64,000 nucleotides of DNA from Gammaproteobacteria bacterium (GTDB lineage Bacteria; Pseudomonadota; Gammaproteobacteria; Pseudomonadales; Pseudohongiellaceae): contig PALV01000001.1 in the NCBI GenBank assembly GCA_002706685.1, positions 1 to 64,000 of the forward strand, in the 5' to 3' direction. Under the pieces are notes generated by a model. It was not told the DNA's origin and searched no databases. It worked only from the letters and a program-made list of their open reading frames with translations. Shown one piece after another: positions 15,936 through 26,500 of this stretch. Both the position numbers and the translations under genes were made by a program. Every line of letters begins with the position of its first letter. Within the stretch, counting starts at the first letter, position 1.

Positions 15936-17725
15936 CACGATACAACCACCTCCCGGAACATGCCTGCGTCCATGTGAAACAATAAATGGCAGTGCCAGGC
16001 CCAACGCCCAAGGTCATGAGGGGTGGTGAGAAAGCTTATTCGTTGTGCCGGCTGCACCGGAATCGTATGACGCCGCACAAGGAAGTCACCCTGGTCGTTC
16101 TCCAGGTCGCTCCACATCCCATGCAGGTGCATGGGATGGGTCATCATGGTGTCGTTTTGCAGAATCACCCGAATCCTCTCTCCATGTTTCATTGATATCG
16201 GGGTACTCTGGCCGAACTCTAGTCCATCAAAAGACCAACTATACCGTTCCATGTTGCCCGTCAAATGCAACTCGATCTCCCGAGTCGGCAGTCTCTGATC
16301 AACTGGTCCGCCGATAGTCTTCAAATCGGCAAGGGTTAACACACGTCGACCATTTTGTCGAAGACCAACGCCCGGGTCGTCTAAATTGGTACGGGGCGTA
16401 TGGACAAGCATATCTACAGATGGCCCGTATTCGGAACGCGCGTGGTTGACGCTGGACGAGGGTATGGCTAAAGGATTGGAATGCATGACATGCTGACTGT
16501 GGTCCATCGCCATTTCACCGTGGTCCATGTCCATACCCATGTCATTGTGATTCATGCCGGCGTGATCCATCGAACCCATCATATCGCGCATTGCCAGCCA
16601 TTCTACGGCATCAAGCGCCGGTGTCGGTGCCGTAAGTCCATGCCGAACTGCGAGTGTGCCTCTGGCGTAGCCGGTACGCTCCATGCTTTGCGAAAAGATC
16701 GTATAGGCGTCATTTTCGGGCTCTACCACCACATCATAGGTTTCCCCGGGCCCAAACCGAAACTCATCAACAGAAACTGGTTCGACATTTTGACCGTCGG
16801 CCTGGACTACGGTCATTTTCAAGCCAGGAATTCGAATATCATAAAAGCTATTGCCAGCAGCATTGATAAATCGCAATCGAACTCGTTCGCCGGGTGAGAA
16901 CAGACCCGTCCAGTTGCCTGCTGGTGTTTGACCATTCATCAGGTAGGTTAAGGTTGAGGCAGATAGATCGCCCAGATCAGTAGGATTCATGCGCATCTGA
17001 TTCCACATGCGACGCTTGTTGAGAGCACCCGCCAAGCCTAGCGTCGATACGTCGCGCATAAAACCAGGCACTGTAGGCTGATTGAAGTTGTAGACATCGC
17101 TTTGGGCTTTCAGTTTGCTAAACACCCGCATCGGGTCTTCGTCGGTCCAATCAGACAACTGCACCACATAGTCTCGGTCTGCTCGTATAGTTTCGCCGTC
17201 ACGAGGCTCAACAATCAAAGCACCGTACATTCCCGTAATTTCCTGAAAACCGCTATGAGAGTGATACCAATATGTTCCGCTTTGCTGAAGCGTGAACCGG
17301 TACTCAAAGGTTTCTCCAGGCGCTATGCCGTCAAAACTTATGCCCGGCACTCCATCCATCTGGTAGGGTAAGATGATGCCGTGCCAATGAATGGAAGTCG
17401 CTACTGCCAGGTGATTGGTCACACGAATGGTGACTTCCTCACCTTCGCGCAGACGCAATGTCGGCGCCGGTATAGAGCCGTTGATAGTCGTTGCCATACG
17501 GACTTCACCGGTAAAGTTCACCGGCGACTCAGCTATCACAAGCTCAATTTGATTGCCGCTGAGCACGGGCGCCGTACCCGTGTGAGTCAACGTCGCGCCT
17601 GCCCGGCTGGCAGCCTGCAACACTGCGGGAAAGGCCGCCAGCACGCCACCAGCAGCCAAGCCCTGTACGAACCTTCGCCGGTTTACATTGATTGGGAATG
17701 ACAATGGTTGTTCAGACTTTTTCAT
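15935..17725 (-). CDS. copA: Periplasmic multicopper oxidase CopA/PcoA type
   Basis: The ATG at 17725 is preceded by AAAGGAG, giving 596 residues; the ATG 36 bases earlier lacks a site. A Tat signal, NRRRFVQGL (about 16-24), precedes three cupredoxin domains. Copper ligands are visible in HWHG (about 112), WYHSHSG (about 155), HPMHLHGMW (about 535) and HCHLLFHMD (about 581). A Met/His-rich insert lies near 385-415. CopA/PcoA proteins oxidise Cu(I) and store copper in the periplasm. It is the first gene of a leftward operon divergent from cusR, sharing the box at 17841. This is not the P-type ATPase also called CopA. Confidence 0.95.
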   Translation of the reverse strand: MKKSEQPLSFPINVNRRRFVQGLAAGGVLAAFPAVLQAASRAGATLTHTGTAPVLSGNQIELVIAESPVNFTGEVRMATTINGSIPAPTLRLREGEEVTIRVTNHLAVATSIHWHGIILPYQMDGVPGISFDGIAPGETFEYRFTLQQSGTYWYHSHSGFQEITGMYGALIVEPRDGETIRADRDYVVQLSDWTDEDPMRVFSKLKAQSDVYNFNQPTVPGFMRDVSTLGLAGALNKRRMWNQMRMNPTDLGDLSASTLTYLMNGQTPAGNWTGLFSPGERVRLRFINAAGNSFYDIRIPGLKMTVVQADGQNVEPVSVDEFRFGPGETYDVVVEPENDAYTIFSQSMERTGYARGTLAVRHGLTAPTPALDAVEWLAMRDMMGSMDHAGMNHNDMGMDMDHGEMAMDHSQHVMHSNPLAIPSSSVNHARSEYGPSVDMLVHTPRTNLDDPGVGLRQNGRRVLTLADLKTIGGPVDQRLPTREIELHLTGNMERYSWSFDGLEFGQSTPISMKHGERIRVILQNDTMMTHPMHLHGMWSDLENDQGDFLVRRHTIPVQPAQRISFLTTPHDLGRWAWHCHLLFHMDAGMFREVVVS

Positions 17726-17827
17726 AGGAGCAGCTCCTTTCGCCGATGCCTTTATCGTCAATACGTTTATAGTGCCGATACAATCCAGTTGAGAGTTGAC
17801 AATGGTAGCGAAATCGACCTGTCAAGA

Positions 17828-17895
17828 GGATGACGTCTACATTACATTGTTGTAATCGTCGTGTAATCTGACTGTCGGATGCAGTAATCTATAGT
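17828..17895 (+). promoter_or_regulatory. Shared cusR/copA control region with CusR-like box
   Basis: The box ATTACA-TTGT-TGTAAT is at 17841-17856, with an extra TGTAAT half-site at 17862-17867. On the plus strand a -10 TATAGT begins exactly 33 bp after the box (17890-17895), ahead of AGGAGAGG and the cusR ATG at 17925. On the minus strand a weaker -10-like TACCAT lies 33 bp away in the other direction (17802-17807), toward the multicopper oxidase gene. One box therefore probably serves both divergent operons. Confidence 0.78.
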
Positions 17896-17924
17896 GGCAA
17901 GGCACTAATCAGGAGAGGCACGCT

Positions 17925-18617
17925 ATGCGATTGCTCGTAGTGGAAGACGAAACAAAGACTGGCAACTACATTCGCCAGGGCCTATCTGAGGCTGGCTTTG
18001 TCGTTGAGCTAGTTCGCAACGGCCTGGACGGATACCACTTGGCCATGACAGAGTCTTTTGACCTGATTATCCTCGATGTAATGCTCCCGGATGTAGACGG
18101 GTGGCGCATCATGCAATCTTACCGAGATGCTGGGCATCAGACCCCTGTGTTGTTCCTTACTGCTCGGGACTCTGTCGATGATCGCGTCAAAGGCCTGGAA
18201 TTGGGCGCCGACGACTACCTTGTAAAACCCTTTGCATTTGCCGAGTTACTGGCCAGGATACGAACTTTACTCCGCCGACGATCCATGGCTTCACCAGCAG
18301 AGCAGATTCAGGTGGCGGACCTGACACTTGATCCGCTCAAACATCGTGTATCACGCGCAGGCAAGAGAATACTCCTGACCCAGAAGGAATTTTCGCTATT
18401 GGAACTCCTGGCGCGTCGCCCAGGTGAAGTGCTACCGCGCTCACTCATAGCCTCCCAAGTGTGGGACATGAACTTTGATTCAGACACTAATGTTATCGAT
18501 GTAGCGATTCGCCGCCTGCGCGCCAAGATCGACGACAATTTTCAGCCTAAATTGATTCATACCGTTCGTGGGATGGGATACAAAATGGACCTGGAATCCA
18601 ACGATGAAACCCATTAG
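17925..18617 (+). CDS. cusR: Heavy-metal response regulator, OmpR family (CusR/CopR)
   Basis: A 230-residue two-component regulator. The receiver domain (1-115) has Asp7/Asp8-type acidic residues, the phosphorylated Asp51 in ILDVMLPD and the conserved Lys in LVKPF (about 102). The OmpR winged-helix DNA-binding domain spans about 130-222. The strong ribosome site AGGAGAGG precedes it. The reading frame ends inside the start of the sensor kinase gene, so the two are coupled. It probably binds ATTACA-N4-TGTAAT boxes at 17841 and 5434 and controls the cop and cus genes under copper or silver stress. Confidence 0.93.
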   Translation: MRLLVVEDETKTGNYIRQGLSEAGFVVELVRNGLDGYHLAMTESFDLIILDVMLPDVDGWRIMQSYRDAGHQTPVLFLTARDSVDDRVKGLELGADDYLVKPFAFAELLARIRTLLRRRSMASPAEQIQVADLTLDPLKHRVSRAGKRILLTQKEFSLLELLARRPGEVLPRSLIASQVWDMNFDSDTNVIDVAIRRLRAKIDDNFQPKLIHTVRGMGYKMDLESNDETH

Positions 18618-20007
18618 TCGATACCCACTCCCCCTTGCTGCGCGAGTCATGCTGTTCGTTGGCCTGACCATTGGTCTGAGTTTTATGCTGATTGGCACTC
18701 TGGTGCTGAATGCTGTGGAGCATCATTTCTCCGAGCAAGATGCTAGTCAACTTGTAGTAATGTCCAGCGCCGTGACGAATGCACTGGAAAATGCAGGAAA
18801 TCAGCCCGATCGCCTGCGCGCGGCCCTATCCAATGCCATCTCCGGTCATCATGGTGTGTATTTTCAAGTAAGAAATAACAACGAAGAGATCCTGTACCAA
18901 ACTGTCGGAGCAGGGTCGGGTTTGGCGCAAGCGGGACGTATCCTGACACCAACCGATGTGATACAACCTGGCAATTTACAAACCTGGCGCGAAGGCACCA
19001 AGACGTACAGAGGGGTGCTCAGCCAGCTAGAAGTCTCTGGACAGAACTACACCATCATTAGCGCCATTGACATGAGCTTTCACCTACAGTTTCTGCGAGA
19101 CTTTCGGCAAAGCTTATTGATCATCATGAGTCTGGCTGGCGTTATAACTTTATTGGCTGCAGGCTATGGTGTACATCAGGCCCATGCCCCACTACGTGGT
19201 CTGTCTGCAAAAATGGGCGACATTCAAGCAGACAAACTACACGTGCGACTCGATCCATCCGCAATTCCGTCGGAGCTGAAAGATCTGGTGACATCTTTTA
19301 ACCATATGATCGGTCGTTTGGAGGACAGTTTTACTCGTCTATCGCATTTTTCCGCTGACATTGCTCACGAGCTAAGAACCCCCCTTACCAATCTTATTAC
19401 TCAGACCCAGGTTGGACTAGGCAAGGCCAGGACGCTCGAGAAATATCGCGAACTACTATACTCCAATCTAGAAGAGCAGGAGCGGCTAGCCAAAATGGTC
19501 AATGATATGCTTTGGCTTGCGAAAAGTGATCATGGCCTGCTCAAACCCGAGCAAGTACCCCTCAACCTGACCAATGAAGTTAATGAACTTTTTGATTTTT
19601 TCGAAGCACTGGCAGAAGAGAGAAATATCCGCCTGACGCTGGAGGGTTGCGCACCTATGACCATGGGTGACCGCGCCATGCTGAGACGAGCTATTTCCAA
19701 CTTGTTGTCGAATGCCATCCGGTATACTCCACCGGGGAAAGAGGTGAAGGTTTTGCTCGACAACGCCTCTCACCACGAAATGTCGCTTAGTGTACAGAAT
19801 CCTGGCCCCATGATTCCCGCCGAATACTTGTCCCATTTGTTTGACCGCTTTTATCGAGTTGAACCCTCTCGTGTAAGACAGGGTGAAGGCGCAGGTCTGG
19901 GGCTAGCTATTGTCAGATCCATCGTTGAAGCACATGGTGGGCATGTGGAGGCTTCTTCTGTCCGGGATAAGACGTCTTTTACATTCTTTTTACCGGTAAA
20001 ATCCTAA
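18604..20007 (+). CDS. cusS: Heavy-metal sensor histidine kinase (CusS type)
   Basis: The ATG at 18604 overlaps the last 14 bases of cusR; the 467-residue product matches the family. A first helix (about 13-33) and a second (about 170-190) bracket a periplasmic sensor region, followed by a HAMP linker, an H-box with [18 protein letters not shown] (phosphorylated His about 262), and an ATPase domain with an N-box, the [12 protein letters not shown]-box and the C-terminal VEASSV block. CusS-type kinases detect periplasmic Cu(I)/Ag(I). It pairs with CusR immediately upstream. Confidence 0.93.
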   Translation: MKPISRYPLPLAARVMLFVGLTIGLSFMLIGTLVLNAVEHHFSEQDASQLVVMSSAVTNALENAGNQPDRLRAALSNAISGHHGVYFQVRNNNEEILYQTVGAGSGLAQAGRILTPTDVIQPGNLQTWREGTKTYRGVLSQLEVSGQNYTIISAIDMSFHLQFLRDFRQSLLIIMSLAGVITLLAAGYGVHQAHAPLRGLSAKMGDIQADKLHVRLDPSAIPSELKDLVTSFNHMIGRLEDSFTRLSHFSADIAHELRTPLTNLITQTQVGLGKARTLEKYRELLYSNLEEQERLAKMVNDMLWLAKSDHGLLKPEQVPLNLTNEVNELFDFFEALAEERNIRLTLEGCAPMTMGDRAMLRRAISNLLSNAIRYTPPGKEVKVLLDNASHHEMSLSVQNPGPMIPAEYLSHLFDRFYRVEPSRVRQGEGAGLGLAIVRSIVEAHGGHVEASSVRDKTSFTFFLPVKS

Positions 20008-20177
20008 AATTGTTCCTGCCGTTAGGCGAGCACAATTTTTTAACATCTCGCCGATACTATCCAGATCAATGCAATGAATATACTTCGCCGGTAAAGCTTG
20101 GTAAGCTATTAATTGGAGTGGATATCGTTGCTTCACTAAACTCAGCCAGATGTGGCACTTTCTGTACCTTTGTCGTT

Positions 20178-20627
20178 ATGGTCATGCATAGAAATACAAA
20201 ATATCGCCAGTTACTCACATGGTTTTTTGTAGCCAGCCTGCTTCTGAATGTTCAGTCGACTTTCGCCTGCACGATGATGCCGGATATGCCTGATCTACCG
20301 CAGCCTGCGCACGAGTGCTGCCTTGCTATGCACAAAAACAAGGTAACTGAAAAACCGGATACTCCCGCCTCGTCCAGTGATACTTGTTTTACACTGAAGG
20401 TATCATTACAGCTCAAAGCTTCGCCCGAGGCTGATGCGGACCCCGGCAACGACCACGCCCTGCTCAAGGACAAACCGGGAACACAAAATCTGGCGCCAGT
20501 CATGGCCTTGCTGGTCTTCACTTTGCTGCAGACAGCGCAAACTGGCGGCTATGCTGTGCCGTCCAACGACCGAGATCACAGCACTCCCCTGCCAGTCTAC
20601 CAGGCAACCCAGCGCTACCGTATTTAA
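20178..20627 (+). CDS. Cys-rich secreted or membrane-anchored protein of unknown function
   Basis: The frame is open from 20010, but the ATG at 20178 gives a plausible signal peptide (LLTWFFVASLLLNVQSTFA) and about 149 residues; the exact start is uncertain because no clear ribosome site is visible. After the signal come CTMMPDMPDLP, a HECC pair and a CF, then a short hydrophobic segment (about 105-120). The Cys/Met/His cluster suggests metal binding. It lies between cusS and the efflux genes on the same strand, so a periplasmic copper role is inferred. No family is recognised. Confidence 0.55.
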   Translation: MVMHRNTKYRQLLTWFFVASLLLNVQSTFACTMMPDMPDLPQPAHECCLAMHKNKVTEKPDTPASSSDTCFTLKVSLQLKASPEADADPGNDHALLKDKPGTQNLAPVMALLVFTLLQTAQTGGYAVPSNDRDHSTPLPVYQATQRYRI

Positions 20628-20710
20628 CAGAACTCCTTAGTTACAACTACTTCAGAGCGGCAGCACACGCCTGCCGTTCCTGGTTTTTGTTCGATGACGG
20701 AGTTCTGCCC

Positions 20711-22036
20711 ATGCACCATACAAACACACAAATCGGTTCGTATTTTGTTTCCCGATTAACAGCCGCCCTGATTCCACTTGGGCTGGCAATCACGCTCGTT
20801 TCCCTGCCCGCAAGTGCGCAGCAGACCGAAGGGTTTACCCCCGAAGGTCTGATTCGGGAGATTCTCCAACTGAATCCCGGTCTGGCTGCTCAGCGACTTG
20901 AGACACTGGCCCGCGAGGAACAAATTGTCAGCGCCGGCGCACTTGACGACCCCCGGGTAAACTATGCCATTGCCCCGGCGAGCATCGGCGACAACATCCC
21001 CAGTGCGCTGGGAGATACCCTGGGCGTACGTCAGGTTATTCAACTCAGTCAAAATTTCCCGTGGGCGGGCAAACGGCAATTGCGCACGGAGGTCGCGCAA
21101 GCGCAAAGCACAGCCGCTCATCTGATGACCCAGGATCTGCAATTGCAACTGATCGCCGCCGGCCGGCGTCACTGGGCAAGCTGGTGGGATGTTCACCAGG
21201 CATTAACCATCAACCGTGAACAGCAACAGTTGCTTACCGAACTGGAGAAAGTGATCGAAACCCAGTACGCCAGCGGCAGCGGCCTGCAACAGGATCTGCT
21301 TCAGGTGCAAACGGCCAGGATTCAGGCGGATCATCGCGACATAGTCCTTGAACAGCAGGCCAGGCGCATCCGGGCCCGCATCAATGCCTTGCGCAATCGC
21401 CCGGCAGCGGCTGAGCTCGCCGCCACCGAGGAGCAACCGCAACCGCCAACGTTGCCAGCCGACACAGTGCTGCACAGCTGGCTGGAAGAAGCCAATCCCG
21501 CACTGCGGGGGGCTCGGGCTGAGGCCGATGCTGCGCGCGCAGACCGGGACCTGACCTATAAAAACGACTTCCCCGACGTACAGGTCAATGTGGGTTACAA
21601 CGAACTGTGGAATGCCAGCGACCTGCGCCTGCAGGTGGGCGTATCAGTCAACATACCCCTGGATTTTGGCAAGCGCTCTGCACGCAAAGCCGCGTCAGAC
21701 TACCAACTTAACAGTGCCCGAACCGACATCCAGTATCTTCACAATCAGCTGCTTGCCGAGCTTGAACAAGCACTATCACGCGCCGAGGAAGCCCAACACG
21801 CCATCGAGTTGTGCCGTGAGCAGTTGATACCTATCGCACAGCAATCACTGACAGCGTCACAGTCTGACTATCAGGAGGGCATCGCGGATTTCTCCAATGT
21901 TATTCAGGCTGAGCAGGCCCTGCTTGAGGCCCGACTACTGTTATCCCGCTCCATGGCCGACCAGTATCAGGCCCATGCAGAAATAGATCGACTGGTAGGC
22001 GGGCGGCTTTGGCCCTTTGAGTTCTCTGGTCACTAA
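20711..22036 (+). CDS. cusC: TolC-family outer-membrane factor of a CusCBA efflux system
   Basis: The ATG at 20711 follows CGGAG by 8 nt, giving 441 residues. A signal peptide ends at ASAQQ (about residue 37), followed by two outer-membrane efflux repeats rich in coiled-coil helices, typical of TolC. In copper RND systems this channel spans the periplasm and outer membrane and docks to CusA/CusB. It is the first of three tightly packed genes (CBA order). Assignment as CusC rather than a generic TolC rests on its neighbours. Confidence 0.88.
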   Translation: MHHTNTQIGSYFVSRLTAALIPLGLAITLVSLPASAQQTEGFTPEGLIREILQLNPGLAAQRLETLAREEQIVSAGALDDPRVNYAIAPASIGDNIPSALGDTLGVRQVIQLSQNFPWAGKRQLRTEVAQAQSTAAHLMTQDLQLQLIAAGRRHWASWWDVHQALTINREQQQLLTELEKVIETQYASGSGLQQDLLQVQTARIQADHRDIVLEQQARRIRARINALRNRPAAAELAATEEQPQPPTLPADTVLHSWLEEANPALRGARAEADAARADRDLTYKNDFPDVQVNVGYNELWNASDLRLQVGVSVNIPLDFGKRSARKAASDYQLNSARTDIQYLHNQLLAELEQALSRAEEAQHAIELCREQLIPIAQQSLTASQSDYQEGIADFSNVIQAEQALLEARLLLSRSMADQYQAHAEIDRLVGGRLWPFEFSGH

Positions 22037-22067
22037 AATTGCGGCATCTGCTGAAGAGAGAAGAATC

Positions 22068-23579
22068 ATGAACACACGAAACATGTTACTTGCCGGAATC
22101 GTAGTCGCTGCACTGATTTTGGTAGCTGCCTATTTCATTTTAATGCCCCAGCAAGCCAATATCTCTGCTGAGCATGCATCATCGACAACAAGGCAGCCCC
22201 TGTATTGGGTCGCCCCGATGGACCCGGATTATCGACGCGACGAACCGGGGCTCTCCCCTATGGGGATGGAACTGGTGCCGGTTTATGAAGACAATGATGA
22301 AGATGCAAGCGTCACCATCTCAGCCACTGTTCAGCAGAATCTGGGTGTACGCCTGGGCATGGTTACCATGGGCGAGTTCCGGCAGCAGGCTGATGCTGTG
22401 GGTTATACCGCGTGGGATCAGTCAACTATTCAGATGCTGCACCCGCGCGCCGAGGGCTGGCTGGAACAGTTCAATGTGGCCAGCGTCGGTGATCGTGTCA
22501 GCGCTGGCCAGATCCTGTATCAGCTTTTTTCACCGCGACTGGTCAGTGCTCAGCGCGAATACCTCAACGCCGCCGGAAATGCCGTTCTTCGCAAGGCGGC
22601 TGAAGATCGACTGCTTGCGCTGGGTGTGACACCGGCGCAGGTAACGGAACTTGCCAGCAGCAATGAAGTCAGTGCCCAACTAGCCTATCGCGCCGAATCA
22701 GATGCGGTGGTATCGGCCATTGGCGCCCGCGAGGGCAGCTATGTGACACCGGCAGATACCATTCTGACGCTGGCCTCACTCGACCGGATATGGCTGGATG
22801 TCGAAGTACCGTCCACCGCCATGTCCTGGATGGAGGTGGGCTTGCCGGTCACTGCCGAATTCCCAGCATACTCCGCCGAACAATGGCAGGGTCAAGTCGC
22901 ACTTGTCTATCCGGAACTTGATCCTGTCACCCGAAGTTTGCGGTTGCGGCTGGAAATCGACAATCCAGACCACAGGCTGAAACCCAATATGTTTGCCAGC
23001 GTCCAGGTGAAAGGCCCTACTCGACACAACGTCGTCAGTGTGCCAACAGAAGCGGTGATCCGCTCAGGTCAGGGTGCCCGGGTGTTGCTCGCCGCAGGCG
23101 ATGGTCGTTTCACGGTACAGCCGGTTCGCACCGGTGTGACCCGCGGTGACCGGATTGAAGTCCTGGACGGGCTGAGCGATGGCATGCAGGTCGTTACATC
23201 GGGTCAGTTTCTGCTGGACTCCGAAGCTAATGGAGAGCAGGCAATGGCAAGACTTAACGCCGCTGGCTCTGATTCTGACCTCGACCCGGAACAGGTCAAT
23301 GACCAGCAAGAAGACACAGGCACCGCCCCGGCCACGCTGACCGGCACCGGGACTATCCAAAGTATAAGCGACAACCGCGTGACGCTGGACCACGGTCCCA
23401 TACCTGCTCTGAATTGGCCTTCAATGGTCATGGGATTCCAGATCATGTCCAGCGTTGATCTGTCTGATGTCGCCGAAGGCGATGAGATCGAATTCGACTT
23501 TATGCCGATGCCTGCCGGCGGCTACAGCATCACGGCGTTGCGCCCGGCGACAACGTCAGGCCCGGGAGACACGCCATGA
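22068..23579 (+). CDS. cusB: RND periplasmic adaptor CusB with C-terminal CusF-like domain
   Basis: Start ATG 22068 with GAGAGAAG upstream; 503 residues. A membrane anchor (about 5-25) is followed by a heavy-metal-binding motif, YWVAPMDPDYRRDEPGLSPMGM (about 45-66, split here only for reference), then the hairpin, lipoyl-like and beta-barrel domains of an adaptor. Residues about 430-500 add a CusF-type copper-binding barrel with a NWPSMVMGF motif holding the Trp and Met ligands. In E. coli CusF is a separate gene, so this is a fused form that can carry Cu(I)/Ag(I) itself. Its stop overlaps the cusA start (ATGA). Confidence 0.92.
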   Translation: MNTRNMLLAGIVVAALILVAAYFILMPQQANISAEHASSTTRQPLYWVAPMDPDYRRDEPGLSPMGMELVPVYEDNDEDASVTISATVQQNLGVRLGMVTMGEFRQQADAVGYTAWDQSTIQMLHPRAEGWLEQFNVASVGDRVSAGQILYQLFSPRLVSAQREYLNAAGNAVLRKAAEDRLLALGVTPAQVTELASSNEVSAQLAYRAESDAVVSAIGAREGSYVTPADTILTLASLDRIWLDVEVPSTAMSWMEVGLPVTAEFPAYSAEQWQGQVALVYPELDPVTRSLRLRLEIDNPDHRLKPNMFASVQVKGPTRHNVVSVPTEAVIRSGQGARVLLAAGDGRFTVQPVRTGVTRGDRIEVLDGLSDGMQVVTSGQFLLDSEANGEQAMARLNAAGSDSDLDPEQVNDQQEDTGTAPATLTGTGTIQSISDNRVTLDHGPIPALNWPSMVMGFQIMSSVDLSDVAEGDEIEFDFMPMPAGGYSITALRPATTSGPGDTP

Positions 23580-26500
23580 TTGAAGCTGTCATTCGCGCCT
23601 CCCTGCGCAATCGCGGGCTGGTATTGGTTGCCGCCCTGCTGTTGACCATGGCCGGGTTGCTGAACCTGCGCACCATGCCGGTCGATGCCCTGCCCGATCT
23701 GTCCGATGTTCAGGTCATCATCCGTACGCCTTTCGCTGGCCAGGCCCCGCAGGTGGTCGAGGACCAGGTCACCTATCCGCTGACTACCGCTATGCTGTCG
23801 GTGCCCGGCGCGGAGACAGTGCGCGGATACTCGTTCTTTGGTGATTCCTACGTCTATATCATTTTCAGCGACGATACCGACCCTTATTGGGCACGCAGCC
23901 GGGTGTTGGAATACCTGAGTCAGGTAAGCTCGCGTCTGCCTGACGGCGTGGCACCGGCGCTGGGGCCCGATGCCACCGGTGTCGGCTGGGTCTACGAATA
24001 CGCCCTGGTGGACAGAAGCAATCAACATGATCTGTCGCAATTGCGCGCCATTCAGGACTGGTTTCTGAAATACGAACTGCAGACCGTGGCTGGTGTGTCA
24101 GAAGTTGCGTCAGTCGGTGGCATGGTCAAACAGTACCAGGTCATTGTTGAGCCGGATCGGCTGAGTGCCTATGGCCTGACGCTGTCTGCGGTGAACCAGG
24201 CGATTCGGGCCGGCAACCAGGAAGTGGGCGGCTCAGTCATCGAGATGGCGGAAACCGAGTTTATGGTGCGGGCCACCGGTTACATTCAGGGGCTGGATGA
24301 TCTGCGGGCCATTCCGTTAAAAGTGACACAAGACGGCACTGCGGTACTGTTGGGCGATGTTGCCAGGGTGCAGACTGGTCCGCAGCTGCGCCGGGGTGTT
24401 GCCGACCTGAACGGTGAAGGCGAAGTGGCTGGAGGAATCGTGGTCATGCGTTCCGGTGAAAATGCCCAGGCCACCATCGCTGCCGTGAAACAGCGCCTGG
24501 ATGAACTGCAGGCAAGCCTGCCAGAGGGGGTAGAAATAGTTCCCACCTATGATCGCTCGGAGTTGATTGGTCGATCAGTCGACAACCTTTACAGCAAGCT
24601 ACTTGAAGAATTTGCAGTGGTCGCCTTTATCTGCGCGCTGTTTTTATTCCATCTACGCTCTTCGCTGGTGGCCATTGCCACACTGCCGCTTGGGATATTG
24701 GCGGCACTGCTGATCATGCGCGGCCAGGATCTTAACGCCAACATCATGTCACTGGGCGGTATCGCCATTGCCATTGGCGCGATGGTTGATGGCGCCATTG
24801 TCATGATCGAGAACGTGCACAAACATCTGGAGCATGATCCCGAAAAGGCAAAAACCGATCGCTGGGGTGTCATTGCCAGGGCCTCTGCCGAAGTGGGTCC
24901 TGCCCTGTTTTTCTCACTGCTGATCATCACGTTCAGCTTTCTGCCGGTGTTCACCCTGGAGGCCCAGGAGGGGCGTCTGTTTGCGCCGCTGGCGTTCACC
25001 AAGACTTACGCGATGGCTGCCGCCGCTATTCTGTCAATCACTGTGGTGCCGGTACTGATGGGTTACCTGATTCGAGGCAAGATACTACCGGAAAACAAAA
25101 ACCCGGTAAATCGACTGCTGGGCTGGATTTACCGGCCCGTGATCGGCATGGTCATGCGTGCGCCCTGGGTGATGGTCGCCGCCGGTATCCTGGTGATGAC
25201 TTCAGCGATCTGGCCGCTGTCCCGACTCGGTTCGGAGTTCATGCCACCACTGGATGAGGGTGACTGGATGTACATGCCCACCACCCGACCTGGACTGTCC
25301 ATCGGTGAGGCCACCCAGTTGCTGCAGCAGACCGACCGGCTGATCAAGTCTGTGCCGGAAGTAGCACAGGTGTTCGGCAAGATCGGCCGCGCCGATACCG
25401 CCACCGATCCGGCGCCGCTAAGCATGATAGAGACCATCATCCGCTTCAAACCTGAGTCCGAATGGCGCGAGGGCATGACCATTGAGCGCATCCGCGAAGA
25501 GATCCGGCGCACGGTGGATCTGCCAGGCGTCACCAATGCCTGGGTTATGCCGATCAAGACCCGTATCGATATGTTGGCCACCGGTATCAAGACACCGGTG
25601 GGTATCAAGATCGGCGGTCCCGAATTGCCGGTCATACAGAACATTGGTGCGGATATCGAGGCATTGCTACCGCAGGTGCAGGGAACCGCCAGCGTGTTTG
25701 CCGAACGGGTCGCCGGCGGGCGTTATGTTACCGTGGATATTGACCGGGCGGCAGCGGCCCGCCATGGCCTGAATATCGACGAGGTGCAGGCAGTTGTTTC
25801 GTCGGCGATCGGCGGCATGAATGTTTCCGAAACCATTGAGGGCCTGGAGCGCTTCCCGATCAATGTGCGCTACCCGCAGGAAATCCGCAACTCGGTCGAT
25901 GCCATCAGGGATCTGCCCGTATTAACATCGCAAGGGGCACGCATTCGTCTGGGTGACGTGGCACATATAGAAATACAAGACGGACCACCGATGATAAAGA
26001 GCGAGAATTCGCGCCCTACCGGGTGGGTATATGTGGACATCGCCGAGCGTGATATTGGCTCTTATGTCCAGGCCGCACAGCAACACCTGGCGGACAATCT
26101 GGCCTTGCCCGCTGGCTATTCACTGACCTGGTCCGGACAGTACGAATACATGGAGCGGGCCAAGGAGCGGCTGACACTGGTGGTACCGCTGACCCTGCTG
26201 ATAATCGCATTTCTGCTCTACATGGCGTTCCGCGGGCTGGCGGAAGTCTTGATCATCATGGCCACGCTGCCCATGGCGATTGCCGGCAGCAGCTGGCTAC
26301 TGTGGTGGCTTGCCTTCGATCTGTCGGTCGCCGTCGCCGTTGGGTTCATCGCCCTGGCAGGTGTGGCGGTGGAAATCGGTGTCATCATGCTGATCTATCT
26401 GAACCAGTACCGCGCACGCTACCTGGCTGAGGCACGTGAACAAGGCGGCCCGACTGTGGAGGGCTTACGGGATGCAATTGCCAAAGGCGCACTGCAGCGG

